Counted from the stretch's first letter, positions 47,396 through 57,800 are shown. The stretch is 64,000 nucleotides of DNA from Pararge aegeria (GCF_905163445.1 NC_053183.1:17112001-17176000), one strand, 5' to 3'. Notes: a model not told the origin generated them from the letters alone. Program-made: numbers and translations.

Positions 47396-49513
47396 CTACG
47401 GCTGAGACTGGCACGCATCGCTGTAGCAATGCAGTCCGGATAAGACCCCGGCAACCAGGGTAATGTTGGTTCGGATGTTGCCATTGCTGGAACAAGGTAT
47501 TACAACATCGTTAGAATTTAACTTGACTAAGTCTGATTTTAGCAAACGCATGAATAAAGGGTACCATGGTTGAGTGGGCCAATAAGGTACCACCATTATT
47601 CCTTCAGCTTTATCTACTACGATTTTTCGTAACGCTTTAAGTATAACAGCGCAAGGTGGAAAGGCGTAAAATAAATATTGGGACCAGTTTAATGTGAAAG
47701 CGTCAATTGCGAAGGCATCAGGGTCACTATACCACGAGACAAACTTATCACATTTACTATTTATTCGGGAAGCAAATAAATCAATTTGTGGGGCTGGAAA
47801 TTTTGCCCTCAATTTTTGATAGCCCAAGTTCGTTAACTCCCATTCAACGTCAGGGTGTGTTTGACGAGATTCCCTATCAGCAATAATATTATCCTTCGAT
47901 TTAATATATGAGGCTACTATAATTATCTTCTGAGATTCACACCACTGCCATATGTCCTTTGTGACCTTGTTCAAGTGAGGGTATTTAACGCGGCCCATGC
48001 GGTTAATATAGCTCACTGCAGTAGTGTTGTCAATCCTAAGTAATATTTGACAGTAGTAAAAACCTTTTGCAAATATTTTTAGTGCAAAATACGCAGCTAA
48101 AAGTTCAAGAAGATTTATATGTAGTAGACTCTCACTAAAAGACCAGCGACCACTAGCGGTTTGACCATTACATGCTGCTCCCCACCCCGTTTTTGAGGCG
48201 TCAGAAAATATCTCTAATACATAATTGTCATTCATGATTCTATGATCCGAATGGTCAATAGCATTCACCCACCAATTTAAATCTGGTAGTAAATATTGTG
48301 GCACAGTCATGAATGCTTCGTAATTATCACCGGAACGCTGTAAGTTAAGAAACTTACAGCGTTCTAATTGTTTTGTATATAACCACCCGTATTCTATTGC
48401 AGGACATGCTGAGACCAGCAACCCTAATAGCTTGGCCAATTTTCTAATTTTGCAGCATTTTAAGTTTATGATGGTTTGGAGTTCTGACTTTATACGAATT
48501 CGTTTTTGTGCTGGTAAGCTTAATCGCCATTTATTGGTATCTATATTAAAACCTAAATAATTACAAGACTTTGAAGGTATCCTGTTGCTCTTTTCCCCGT
48601 TTATAATGAAGCCCAATGCCAAAAGTAACTTTTGAGTGGCCTCAATATTTTGCATACAGTCCTGGTAAGTATAGCCAACTAAGCATAGATCATCTAAGTA
48701 TATAGATGATATAAACCCACATGAGCGTAATAGCTTTACAACCGGCTTCATCAGTTTTGTGAACATAAATGGCGCCGTACAAATTCCGAATGGTAGGACA
48801 TTAAATTCGTACATTTTGTCACTAATTATAAAACGGAGATATCTACGTGAGTTCGGATGAATTTTAATGAACAAATATGCATCCTTTAAATCTATGCTTG
48901 CTATATAGCAATCTTTGGATATAAGTTTAAGGACCGTACGAATATCCTCTAATTTGAAGTGTTGTGTATTAATATATTTATTGAGAGGTTTTAAATTTAA
49001 GATAAATCTCATTTTTCCATTTGGTTTCGGTACCAAGAACACACGTGATACAAATTGCCCAGGACATGGTTCACATTCAGAAATTGCTCCGATTGTTAAT
49101 AGATTTTGAAGAGTATCTATCACATTACGTTTCTCAGCATCCGTAAATATATTTGGCTTGGGCAAGCAAGTTTGATGAACTGGTCTATCAAATTTTATTT
49201 GATAACCCTTTATCCAGGACAAGACGGTACGGTCGCAGGTTATCAAAGACCATTGCTTATAATAATGGGCCAGGCGCCCAGCATAACGTACCGGGTCTAT
49301 TGGCGGCGAGTCTGCTTGGGTCGCTGCGTGTAGCCTTGCGACGAGTTCCCGCGAGGCGGCACGTTCAGCTGGGCAGGCGGATGGTGACGCGGCGGCGGGC
49401 CCGTCGGCTGCCTGCGAGTCGCGGCCCTCGCCTTCCAGTTTAAATTCTTGCCAGATGTATTTGCCGATGTGGAAGCTTTTGGTTACTTGGGAATTTCGGG
49501 CTTTAAGTCCGAG
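47396..49513 (-). CDS. DIRS reverse transcriptase / RNase H polyprotein
   Basis: The frame opens after a TAG at 49516-49514 and runs to a TAG at 47398-47396. RT motifs are VPKPNGKMRFI, SIDLKDAYLFI, LPFGICTAPF and catalytic IYLDDLCLVG (about 48695). RNase H follows with EIFSDASKTGWG, INLLELLAA, RIDNTTAV and KDNIIADRESR, carrying the D-E-D-D residues. After that is the DIRS-specific region with DLFASR, DAFTLNW and AFPPC, which in related elements is described as a Dam-like methyltransferase remnant; no methylase active-site motif is evident here. There is no ATG between the opening of the frame and the RT core, so translation must come from the overlapping gag frame (RT is -1 to gag over 31 nt) or from another unusual route. 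A GC-rich, alanine-rich linker lies at 49440-49260. Confidence 0.9.
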   Translation of the reverse strand, partial: LGLKARNSQVTKSFHIGKYIWQEFKLEGEGRDSQAADGPAAASPSACPAERAASRELVARLHAATQADSPPIDPVRYAGRLAHYYKQWSLITCDRTVLSWIKGYQIKFDRPVHQTCLPKPNIFTDAEKRNVIDTLQNLLTIGAISECEPCPGQFVSRVFLVPKPNGKMRFILNLKPLNKYINTQHFKLEDIRTVLKLISKDCYIASIDLKDAYLFIKIHPNSRRYLRFIISDKMYEFNVLPFGICTAPFMFTKLMKPVVKLLRSCGFISSIYLDDLCLVGYTYQDCMQNIEATQKLLLALGFIINGEKSNRIPSKSCNYLGFNIDTNKWRLSLPAQKRIRIKSELQTIINLKCCKIRKLAKLLGLLVSACPAIEYGWLYTKQLERCKFLNLQRSGDNYEAFMTVPQYLLPDLNWWVNAIDHSDHRIMNDNYVLEIFSDASKTGWGAACNGQTASGRWSFSESLLHINLLELLAAYFALKIFAKGFYYCQILLRIDNTTAVSYINRMGRVKYPHLNKVTKDIWQWCESQKIIIVASYIKSKDNIIADRESRQTHPDVEWELTNLGYQKLRAKFPAPQIDLFASRINSKCDKFVSWYSDPDAFAIDAFTLNWSQYLFYAFPPCAVILKALRKIVVDKAEGIMVVPYWPTQPWYPLFMRLLKSDLVKLNSNDVVIPCSSNGNIRTNITLVAGVLSGLHCYSDACQSQP

Positions 49514-50834
49514 CTAGATTTCGAAACAGCCTTCGCTGTTTTAATGGTCTCCGGCAAGTTGCTTCCGAACAAGAATTTGTCAATCTTAGTAGCCGACAAC
49601 TGGTCCTTTAATTCCCTCTTGACCGAATACAGTGCAAAGCTGCGCCGTGCTTCCGACTCGGAATGTTGGATGTCGCATAAGATTCGACTAACTTCCATCA
49701 GATCTCTGATCAAATCGTTGTTTTTCTCGGTGGCACATAGCTGATCCGATATTATTTTTCCGAGTGATGAAATGCCGGCTGCTATTTGCTTCTGACGTGC
49801 TTCAATAGCCTTGTCCCTTTTGACGACCTGTTCAGAGACTGTGGCCTTAATCTCGGCATTAAGTTGTGGTGCAGCTATATTTGTACAGTTCCCCGGAACT
49901 AAGAATTTCTTCAAAAGTTCCTTACGGACATCTTTGTTTAAACCCACTGTTGCCACGTGGGTAAATCTTGTTGCCACATCCTTATTAATATCGGGCCCAT
50001 ATTCGATAGCTACTGATGGGTCTGCACCCAATATATCCAGGATTTCGGCATTAGCAGCACCTTCATCATGAACGCTCGATGCGATCGGATCACCCGATAC
50101 GTTATCGGATACAACGTTTTGCTCATTATTTTCCACTGGTGTCGGTTGTTCGAGAGGAATTGTATCATTGTGATCCATAGGGATCGAGGTGGCTTCTTCA
50201 CCTAAAACAAGGTATGGAAGATAAGCCCAAATTATTGTGGGATACAAATGCGGCAAGATAGTCCTAACGACTACTCTGATGCAATTTGTAAAAACAAAGC
50301 TTTATCACAGCCGTTAATATTCAAATGCGGCGATATAGTCCTACAGACTACTCTGATGCAATTTGTAAAAACAAAGCTTTATCACAGCCGTTAACATTCA
50401 AATGCGGCGATATAGTCCTAAAGACTAATCTGATGCATTTTTTAAAATTTATGCAATTTACGGCTAGTAATTTAAATGCGGCGATATAGTCCCTGAGACT
50501 ATTCTGATGCATTTTTAGTTAGACCGTAGCATAGCATGTAAGGGTAGAACGAATGTTTTGAAATAACCCCGCAGAGAATTTTGATACATTTTCAAGTTTT
50601 TTCTTTATCGTTATAATTGCAGGTAATTAGGTACTTACCAATAGCAATAATTCCCTGAGAAGTGGCTGACCTCGATGAATTTGACAAAGATTCCGAGGAT
50701 TGGCTTGATGACGATGTAGAACTTAACGTGAAGGAGTCACGTTTTTCTTGTCGTGAACGTTTCACTTCCTTTTCTAGTTTTCTTAATTTCTTCACTATAA
50801 ATTCCAAACTACTTTCGTTTGCACGTTTCGACAT
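49483..50834 (-). CDS. DIRS gag-like protein, two exons (about 304 aa)
   Basis: Exon 1 is 50834-50639 (ATG at 50834; K/R-rich coiled region, then a serine-rich stretch). The frame reaches a perfect GTAAGT donor at 50638. Exon 2 starts at 50201 after a TTTTAG acceptor and joins in frame (phase 1, G/GT), reading on through MDHNDTIP to IPK stop at 49483. The 437-nt intron (50638-50202) holds 77-bp tandem repeats. No CCHC knuckle is visible. The first ATG of the exon 2 frame alone would be at 50178. Splicing is predicted from the sites and phase only. The position before RT suggests the structural protein. Its last 31 nt overlap the RT frame. Confidence 0.65.
50246..50525. repeat. 77-bp tandem repeat, about 3.6 units
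   Basis: Units begin AAATGCGGC at 50246, 50323, 50400 and 50474. The first two units are nearly identical; the later two diverge after CTGATGCA. They lie almost wholly inside the predicted gag intron of the DIRS element. Confidence 0.9.
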
Positions 50835-50899
50835 AGTTACTTATATACTTAACACGTGCGAAATACTGAATAACTGAAGTGGTTGAGCACTAAAATGCG

Positions 50900-51085
50900 A
50901 AATGAGAAGCGGTGGAGCAGCGGCTATGAGGCGAGTAAAGGAGGTAGTCCATTTTGTGGGTATAATAAAAAAAAAAAAAAAAAAACTCTAAACTACAGTG
51001 CTGAAGTGGTGACACCTATGCGGTACTACATGTGTTAAATAATATTTGTACGTTACTAATTCGAGGACGTAGCACGAATATAATT
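50900..51085 (-). repeat. DIRS inverted terminal repeat (5' side of element)
   Basis: Complement of the left repeat, with an A run of about 19. It ends GCACGAATATAATT at the outer edge. It probably contains the element's promoter, by analogy with other DIRS elements. Confidence 0.9.
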
Positions 51086-51440
51086 TAAACATCCAGAAGA
51101 TCGCTCCGTGGCACTCCTGCCGCGCCCCCCCGACCAAGGTGCTTACCTGCACGCCTTACACCCGAACTGACCGTGGTGGCTTTTCAGGCTCCATAGTCAG
51201 TGCGTAGGCCAGAATGAAACCCCTTCAGCCCAATAAATGGGCAATCCAGTGACCATGCCGCGTATTTGCGGCACGTGGCCAGTATATCATCCGCAGAGGG
51301 CTCCCTCTGCCCTGAACGGATTTTCCCCTGCGTCCTTGCGGACTCATGACTACTATGCAAGAAGTCCCAAACACGTCCTTTACGGTACGTACAATTAAGT
51401 CAAACTCAAAAGTTTGAGCTTTAAAGGCGGATGTTCTCAC
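51086..51440. other. GC-richer segment beside the DIRS element
   Basis: Begins directly at the DIRS right end. Contains CCGCGCCCCCCCGACC and GCACGTGGCCAGTATATC. No protein or repeat family recognised; it may be an older mobile fragment. Confidence 0.35.
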
Positions 51441-51544
51441 GATTTTGCCGAATTTAAATATATTTTATTTGCCCGTTGAACTAAAATATTTTTCAGGGCC
51501 TGAATTATTTGCTTATAAAACAAATTCAATAACAATTAAAACAG

Positions 51545-51550
51545 TTTATT
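51545..51550 (-). promoter_or_regulatory. poly(A) signal of the 89-aa gene
   Basis: AATAAA on the minus strand, 27 nt after the stop of the small gene at 51577-51846. This supports that gene being transcribed, or being a complete retrocopy. Confidence 0.55.
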
Positions 51551-51576
51551 CAATGAACAACAATAAATGGAAAATA

Positions 51577-51846
51577 TTACTTTCTATATTTCGTGTACAC
51601 GGGATTTTTAAGTCTTTTTGTCCTAGGGTCATCTGGTCGCATTATCATGTACAATTTTTTGTATTCTGGATTATTACCATCATTTTTAATAATATTATAA
51701 AGACCTATAGTACCCATTAGGAGTCCAGCTAGTCCATGGGCTGACGCACCCATAATTTCAGGTATTTCCCAACATGCCTGCTTGAAGTAACCCACTATAG
51801 TCTTAGGAAACTTAACTATATGACTAACATATTTAATTTCTGCCAT
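51577..51846 (-). CDS. small single-membrane-segment protein, possibly NDUFA3/B9-like (89 aa)
   Basis: Intronless 89-codon frame from ATG at 51846 to TAA, with AATAAA 27 nt beyond the stop. It has a short N-terminus, a WEIPEIMGAS entry, one hydrophobic segment (about residues 35-52), then a charged tail with IMRPDDPR. It is clearly paralogous to the plus-strand gene at 52843-53070: both share EIPEIM, KNDG, YKK and IMRPDDPR at the same spacing. Size, one membrane segment near the N-terminus and the W-x-x-x-P motif fit the accessory complex I subunit NDUFA3 (B9) of insects, but that assignment is from memory of the family's shape and is tentative. The gene is head to head with its paralogue, with 1 kb between the starts. 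Confidence 0.65.
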   Translation of the reverse strand: MAEIKYVSHIVKFPKTIVGYFKQACWEIPEIMGASAHGLAGLLMGTIGLYNIIKNDGNNPEYKKLYMIMRPDDPRTKRLKNPVYTKYRK

Positions 51847-52125
51847 TTGTAATAAGAACTAATAGTTTTTATTTGAGCTAAATTTGAGCCACAAAATGAC
51901 GTCTACTCTCATAATGTTCCGGAACTAATATATTTATGGCCAGATGTTTTTGGCTCATATTTTATGGGCTTTACACGTGGCATTTATTTATAATTTAATA
52001 TAAAACATCAAAGAGATCTTTAATGGGAAGGAGAATAAAACATTGATTTAATATGTTACTAAAATATACTATAATAATTATATATACACAAATAACAACG
52101 GTTACAACGATGAAATCTTAGTTTA

Positions 52126-52184
52126 AACCACTGACTTCTAGTATTGTACTAGTATAATACCAGTGTATAATACAGTCAGTGGTT
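52126..52184. repeat. 59-bp palindromic element between divergent genes
   Basis: AACCACTGAC at 52126-52135 is perfectly complementary to GTCAGTGGTT at 52175-52184. The interior is also partly self-complementary (CTAGTATT, ACTAGTATAATAC). Confidence 0.75.
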
Positions 52185-52842
52185 GTAGACTCGTGAAGTG
52201 TTTTCAAGAAATACTTTTACTTGTAACATATGATATATGATACTTATAATAAAAAAACACGTTCAATCAAGTAAGGTTTATATTATCGTTAAAACTTACA
52301 ATGAAATAAATAAGTGCGGTTCGAACTTCACATAGGTACTAATGTGATATGCCGAACCATCTGTGGGCTGCGGCCGAGCCAAAGCAAACCCCACGCAGAT
52401 TCAATCGTGCACAATACCAAAATTGCAACGCTATGTATGACGCAAACACTGTGTTACTAAAAGACTACTAGGTATACAGTTTCCATATTTGTTTAAATTC
52501 AATTATTTAAAGCGAAGTATGTAATGACGTATTATCCTTTGGTATTCCATCATCATCAATAACAGCATCATCATCAGCATCAATGGACTAACGGCCTCGC
52601 GAACGCGATGGGAAGGTACGATCATAATCATTCGGAGATGAAGATGCTGTGCTAGGCTTTGGTATTTCACTTCAATTCAATTCTTCTATCTATGGAAGGA
52701 GTGTCAGTGTCAAATTCAAATGTCAACTGCGACATTATTATTTGACATTAAAAAAAAAAACTGAGACGGCATTGAGAAAATTACAAGTTTATACAAAATC
52801 GAAATCATATTTTGCAATTCGTGGGCTAAATATTAGTCAGCA

Positions 52843-53070
52843 ATGGCTGCTAATGCAACAAGGCGAACTTTCGGACAATTACTCCAACAAGGATGGACTG
52901 AGATTCCTGAAATTATGGCCTCTTCTGGTTTGGCAATCACAGGATTGGTTCTTGGAACCTACGCATGTTACGAATACGTGAAAAATGATGGAGATAATAG
53001 AAGGTACAAGAAAGTGTATGTTATAATGAGACCCGATGACCCCAGAGTGTCGAAAATCAAAAGAGAATAG
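52843..53070 (+). CDS. small single-membrane-segment protein, possibly NDUFA3/B9-like (75 aa)
   Basis: An ATG-to-TAG frame of 75 residues with an AATAAA at 53109. The N-terminus is basic (TRRTF), followed by GWTEIPEIM, a hydrophobic segment at about 25-43 (GLAITGLVLGTYAC), then EYVKNDGDNRRYKK and VIMRPDDPRV. The same architecture is seen in the divergent minus-strand paralogue at 51577-51846. The best guess for the role is a nuclear-encoded inner-membrane accessory subunit of complex I (NDUFA3/B9-like); this is inferred from size, topology and motif order, not from a search. No intron is visible. An upstream 5' UTR exon cannot be excluded because the sequence before the ATG (52740-52842) is unremarkable. 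Confidence 0.7.
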   Translation: MAANATRRTFGQLLQQGWTEIPEIMASSGLAITGLVLGTYACYEYVKNDGDNRRYKKVYVIMRPDDPRVSKIKRE

Positions 53071-53108
53071 AACAGTAGGAGTTTGTAAATTATTAGGTGC
53101 AATTATGT

Positions 53109-53114
53109 AATAAA
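53109..53114 (+). promoter_or_regulatory. poly(A) signal of the 75-aa gene
   Basis: AATAAA, 38 nt after the stop of the small plus-strand gene. Confidence 0.55.
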
Positions 53115-53394
53115 TCAGTGTTATAATTCGTTTGTTGTTTTTTACCCTGTGAACTGTTAAAAGTAGATTTTTCTCTGCCCGAAAGGAATGTTGGCCAACT
53201 ATACCTTGGGGGGTACCTCAGTTAAGTCCTATCCTCCAGGTTTAAACGTGCACTGCATCATTTGTATTTTTTATTTTCTTTTTTTACTGTGCTGGTTTTA
53301 CCACCTCTTTGTAATTCTTATATTGCACTGCTAAGATATAAGTACTTTTCTACTTTAATTGGTGCCCACTTAGTGATTACAAAAAAAAAAAAAC

Positions 53395-53575
53395 TGGGCT
53401 AGGTTGTGGGCTCTTCTTACACCAGCTTTTTTAGAACTCTCCTAGCTTTAGTTTTAAGTTAACAAATGCAGTTATCACCATCACTAACATTAGTGTAACA
53501 TGTTAAATGTATGAACGCTTCATAAGTGCCTGTAATAAGGTCTACATGAATAAAACACTTTTGAATTTGAACACA
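53395..53575 (+). mobile_element. LINE 3' end related to LINE-2
   Basis: Has GGTTGTGGGCTCTTCTTACACC, CTAGCTTTAGTTTTAAGTT and a GAATAAAACACTTTTGAATTTGAA tail. A diverged family member downstream of the 75-aa gene. Confidence 0.65.
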
Positions 53576-53640
53576 GGTGTCCCACCCACCACGCTGGCCC
53601 AATGTGGCTTGGTGGACTCGAGGGGTAACTCTTAAGGATA
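53570..53640 (+). repeat. repeat C fragment
   Basis: CACCACGCTGGCCCAATGTG and TGGTGGACTCGAGGGG, directly after a LINE tail. Confidence 0.5.
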
Positions 53641-54885
53641 AATTCTTTAGACAAAATGTAATATACATGTGGCAGATCCAAATTATTAAATTTTTTTGAG
53701 TTTTAAATGAGTCTAATGAGTTCCTATTATGGACACACATATTAAGTTGATGCTGATAACTACAACTAGTTTATTTATAGTGGATTATTTTAGTTTAGAA
53801 TATAGTGAATAAGATAATTGTTATTGTTGTAGCTATGGATTTTTATCTAAATTAAACGTTATTATTATTATTAATAAATTCAGCCTCTAAAACTAAAGCC
53901 TCTAAAGGCTTTGAGCTATTGAGAAATTATTAATTATTTGGTTGAAAATGTAAAAACTAAATTAAAGCAATCATTTTATTTATTTTAGTGTCCTTCCAAA
54001 TAACATGAGAACTTAAAATATTTCCTTACGTCTTGAGCAGTTTGTCCACAGGCTACATAATTATTATTAAAGTATGTCATAATGATCTCAACATTTGCTA
54101 CATACTACTTTAAAAGCAAAGGAATAGTGGCCTAATTGACTGTACACATATCCATAATAATAGGTCCAAAAACGCACTATCCTTCTACAAAGAACATTTT
54201 GAAAAGGATGTAGTAGTAAAGTACTAGTTTAAACTGAATTTTTATGTTTGTGTACAATTGAATTAGCTCCTATATTTTTACATCCTATCACAAGTTAGTC
54301 CCTATGCAGCCATAATATTTTTCATGTTAACCAAGTAAACAAATAAAATAATCTCAAAGAATAATAAATCAAACAAAACAAAATTTTAATAGTTGTTTTC
54401 AAGTGTCAATTACATCTGATAATAACAAGTTACCTGGTGGAGCTAGAACAAACATCCTCATTATAATATATTTTGTACATTAATCACGATTGTTTATTGT
54501 AGCAAAGCTTTTACCTCATATTAGTATGCGAACCTCTTTGATTTTTCCAAGCTATGGTTAAACTTGGCATGTAACATAGCCTAGTGGATGCAGATATAAA
54601 AAAAAAATTGGGAGGAATTTTTTCTACACGACGGGAGACTGCGGCCGGCTAATTTACTCCTCTTTACACACATACACATTTACGAGGCACTATCTATGTT
54701 CACTTGGGGCAGATAGTTACTCAACTTACAAAAAGTGAAACAAGCGAGCTTGTGGAGGTGTAGCACCTCTAGATGGCTTTGACACGCACGGCAATGGTGG
54801 CGGTAAACATTAGTTTGTGGAAGGTAAAAAGCTTCGCTTCTGTCAGTTGTCTCAAAACTCTTTTAACTGTTTTAATATTCTATTT
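53640..54885. other. spacer and RFC1 3' flank
   Basis: AT-rich sequence with no gene or repeat recognised. A minus-strand AATAAA at 54498-54493 could serve RFC1. Confidence 0.4.
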
Positions 54886-57800
54886 TTATCTTTTATTATT
54901 TGCTTTTGTTTTTCCCTTCTTTCCTTTGCCCGGACTGGATGGTACGTTTTTCTTGGCTTTACCCGATGCTTTGCTAGGACCAGCCTTTTCCGCCTCTTTG
55001 CTCTTCTTTTTCTAAAAAAAAAATGTCAGTAGTAGTAATATTTTTGGAATTTTTAAAAAGTATAGGCTCGCGCTTGACCAAAATAGCATTTGATGTAAAG
55101 TTTAATGTTGAAATGAGGCTTGGTTGCCTAAGAGATGTCGCTCCATAATTAATAATTGTTAAGTTACATTAAGATAATGAAGATGGTGTGGCCATAGTAT
55201 AAATAATGACAAAAAAGATAGATGTACAGTAAGTAATACAATGTTGAGAGAATTGTAGTAGATTTTCCATACAACTCCCTTTCCTTCCTGGATAATGCCC
55301 GTAGAACAATCATTCTTTCGTTAAATCAAAGTCTAGTGTAGAAATGTCGCTATCATTTCTTTGTGTTGATAAAGACAGATATGAAAATAAAATAACGAAT
55401 AAAAAGTTAAGGGAAACCTCGGCATAATCTTTCTTAACACAAAATTCGCGTAAAAAGGAGTACAAGCAATCGCATGTAAATGAATGAATACGTTGCTTGA
55501 TATTTACTGTCACCCCTGGACGTTCCCAAGGTCACCAATGAGCAAGGGTTCTTATACAAGACTGTCTTTTGCTTCGTTTCCGTTTTTGTTACTACGCCAA
55601 GACCGGAGATCTGATGTCGTGCATTGGTAACAAAGGTAATGTTTTTAAATCCCCTGTATACGTCACCTTGAAGTATTAACCGGGATAAAGAGTATCTAAG
55701 TCTAACTCTGGCTGGGCACAGGCAGGGGATATAATTAACGTGTTCACCTGCTAAATCGCGGGAACATTGAATAGGAGAAGTTTACACCCGTCATTATAAC
55801 ACATATTATTTCTCTGAGAGTTAATAAAGCTTTGCCTATTCTAGCTGTGTACGATGGAAAGATATATATCTAGGAAATTTCAATAAAGATTGCCGAACTG
55901 AAGTAACAAACCAAAAAATCTCATGTATAAATTTAGGATTTACCTTTATCATAGTATCATTTTCTGGATCGCTGTCTGCTTCAACCTCCTCATAGTCTTC
56001 TTGTGAGTTTTCGCTGTCTTCTACGCCTCTCCCCTTCTTTACTGCGACCGGTGCGTAAGGGAGCGCACTCGCTGTTTTGTTGTATGTTCGCGTCAAGGCT
56101 GCTTTCACCTGGCGCAAATATTATTTTTCAATCCATTTGGTCGAATAAATACTTTCCATACTTGAATTATTATGTGATCGTTTGAAAGTTTTGAGAAAGA
56201 GGTCGATCGATGTACAAATAATTCTTGGTGTGGCAACACCGCCTATAACAGCTGTTCAAAGATCTCTGTACTTTATTTTGTTATTTTAATTTATTTTGTG
56301 TGTTTTTAGTGCCCAAATCCAATTTAATCGCCTAATTTATATAATAAATAGTAGTATATATTAATAGTTTAAGTGTTAAAAGTGCGTAAGAAAAGTTTTC
56401 GTCGATGTAAACAAAGTGACAGTTAGGTTAGTAAAACTTGAATTTTAAACTTCTGTTTTGGTGTTTTTAAAGAGTGCTAGTAGCTGTTTTGGCTTTGAAA
56501 CAACTATTTAGCGCATAAAAAACACATACGTGTATATGCAATTGCCCGTTATCCAAGTGTAACGCTGCAATTGTTATAACAATACACTGCAATACCGAAA
56601 CCTACCTGTCATTTCGCATTCTTTGGGTGATTACTCCTTGTTTCATTAATTAATTAATTACAAAATGATGACCCGCAGAGCCTTAGCGCGCCAGGAGCAA
56701 TCCAAATTACAATTGGCCCTGAAAGAATTAAAGGCAAGCAAGGAGCTATGCACCCAATTGAATAATGAAAGAGACGAAAACGAAAAGGAATTATTAGAAG
56801 TCCTTGGGAATAATAATAGACTAAAATTAGAACTATCGGATTTGCACATAAAGTATGTAGACATTGTAGAAGAGCGGGATAGACTTCAGTTATTAGTAAA
56901 TAGGTTTGATGAGTGCCGTGCTGAGTATGAGGAGGCTCTGAGCCAGATTACTACCCTGCAGCGGGAGCTAAGTGATGCCCACCACCAGATCACCGAACTG
57001 GAAGATGCAGCCCATAACACAACACCAATACACACTCAAAGCCTATATGAAGAATTAGTTGATAGGGCCCCACAGTTGGTTACTGCTGCTGCTGACATGT
57101 CTACTGCTAATACCAACTTCTCTAATTTATTGATAGTCAAATCAGATACAGTAGTCAATCCCTGCAGCAGTAGGAAACTAAAAAAGTATATCAAAGTTAA
57201 CCGATATATTAAAAAAACACAGAAACTGTTAAAAGTACATAAAAATTCTGTTAAATCTCTGAAACCAAAGAAAGAACGTTTAGAATTATTGAATGAAATT
57301 AAAATGTATAGTTCACAGTTAGAAAGTAATAGATTAAGTTATGAATCTGACACACAAATCCTAGAAGCACAAATAGCCAGATTACAGACTTCTTTACGTA
57401 CACTGGCAGTAAAGTTTGATATGTATCAAAGGCAAATGATATCTGAGTACACACAGACTTCAGATGAATGGCATAAGACAGAACAACCCAGTGGTAAATT
57501 AACTTCACTATCTACCCATAGTTTTGATAGTATAGGCAGTCATCCCCAGTTTGTGTCATCAGTGTCATCACCCTCTAATGTGAGAAAGGTGTGTGTCAGG
57601 TTAAGTAACTCAAAATCACAAAACATAAATATTAATAATAATTCCTTTATTGAAGCAAATGCTCATAGTAGCAGTTCAATAAAAACAATTATGTACAGCG
57701 ATGAAATTGGATGTAACATGGGCTTATATCTTAACTCTCAGTTGAATGGACACACAGTTTTGAACTACTGTTTACCCAACTCAAATTTAAAAGCTATTGT

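Larger units (their letters stand above)
45911..51085 (-). mobile_element. complete DIRS-type tyrosine-recombinase retrotransposon (about 5.2 kb)
   Basis: Coding direction is minus: gag-like (50834-49483, spliced), RT/RNase H (49513-47396), tyrosine recombinase (47390-46485). Inverted terminal repeats lie at 45911-46141 and 50900-51085, near-identical over about 170 bp including a long A/T run. An internal complementary region at 46197-46332 is complementary in its left half to the outer left end and in its right half to the outer right end; the two meet at CATTAATTATATTCG with an AAT overlap. These features define DIRS elements, which replicate through a circle and integrate by recombinase without target duplication. 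It sits about 290 bp upstream of the GOT1 ATG. Confidence 0.92.

Noticed and set aside
47493..47495. Recombinase start upstream at the beginning of its open frame
   Set aside because: The frame there begins with TTG, not ATG; the first ATGs are at 47390 and 47387.
50246..50525. CRISPR-like array
   Set aside because: Units are contiguous 77-bp tandem repeats without unique spacers, inside a eukaryotic retrotransposon intron.
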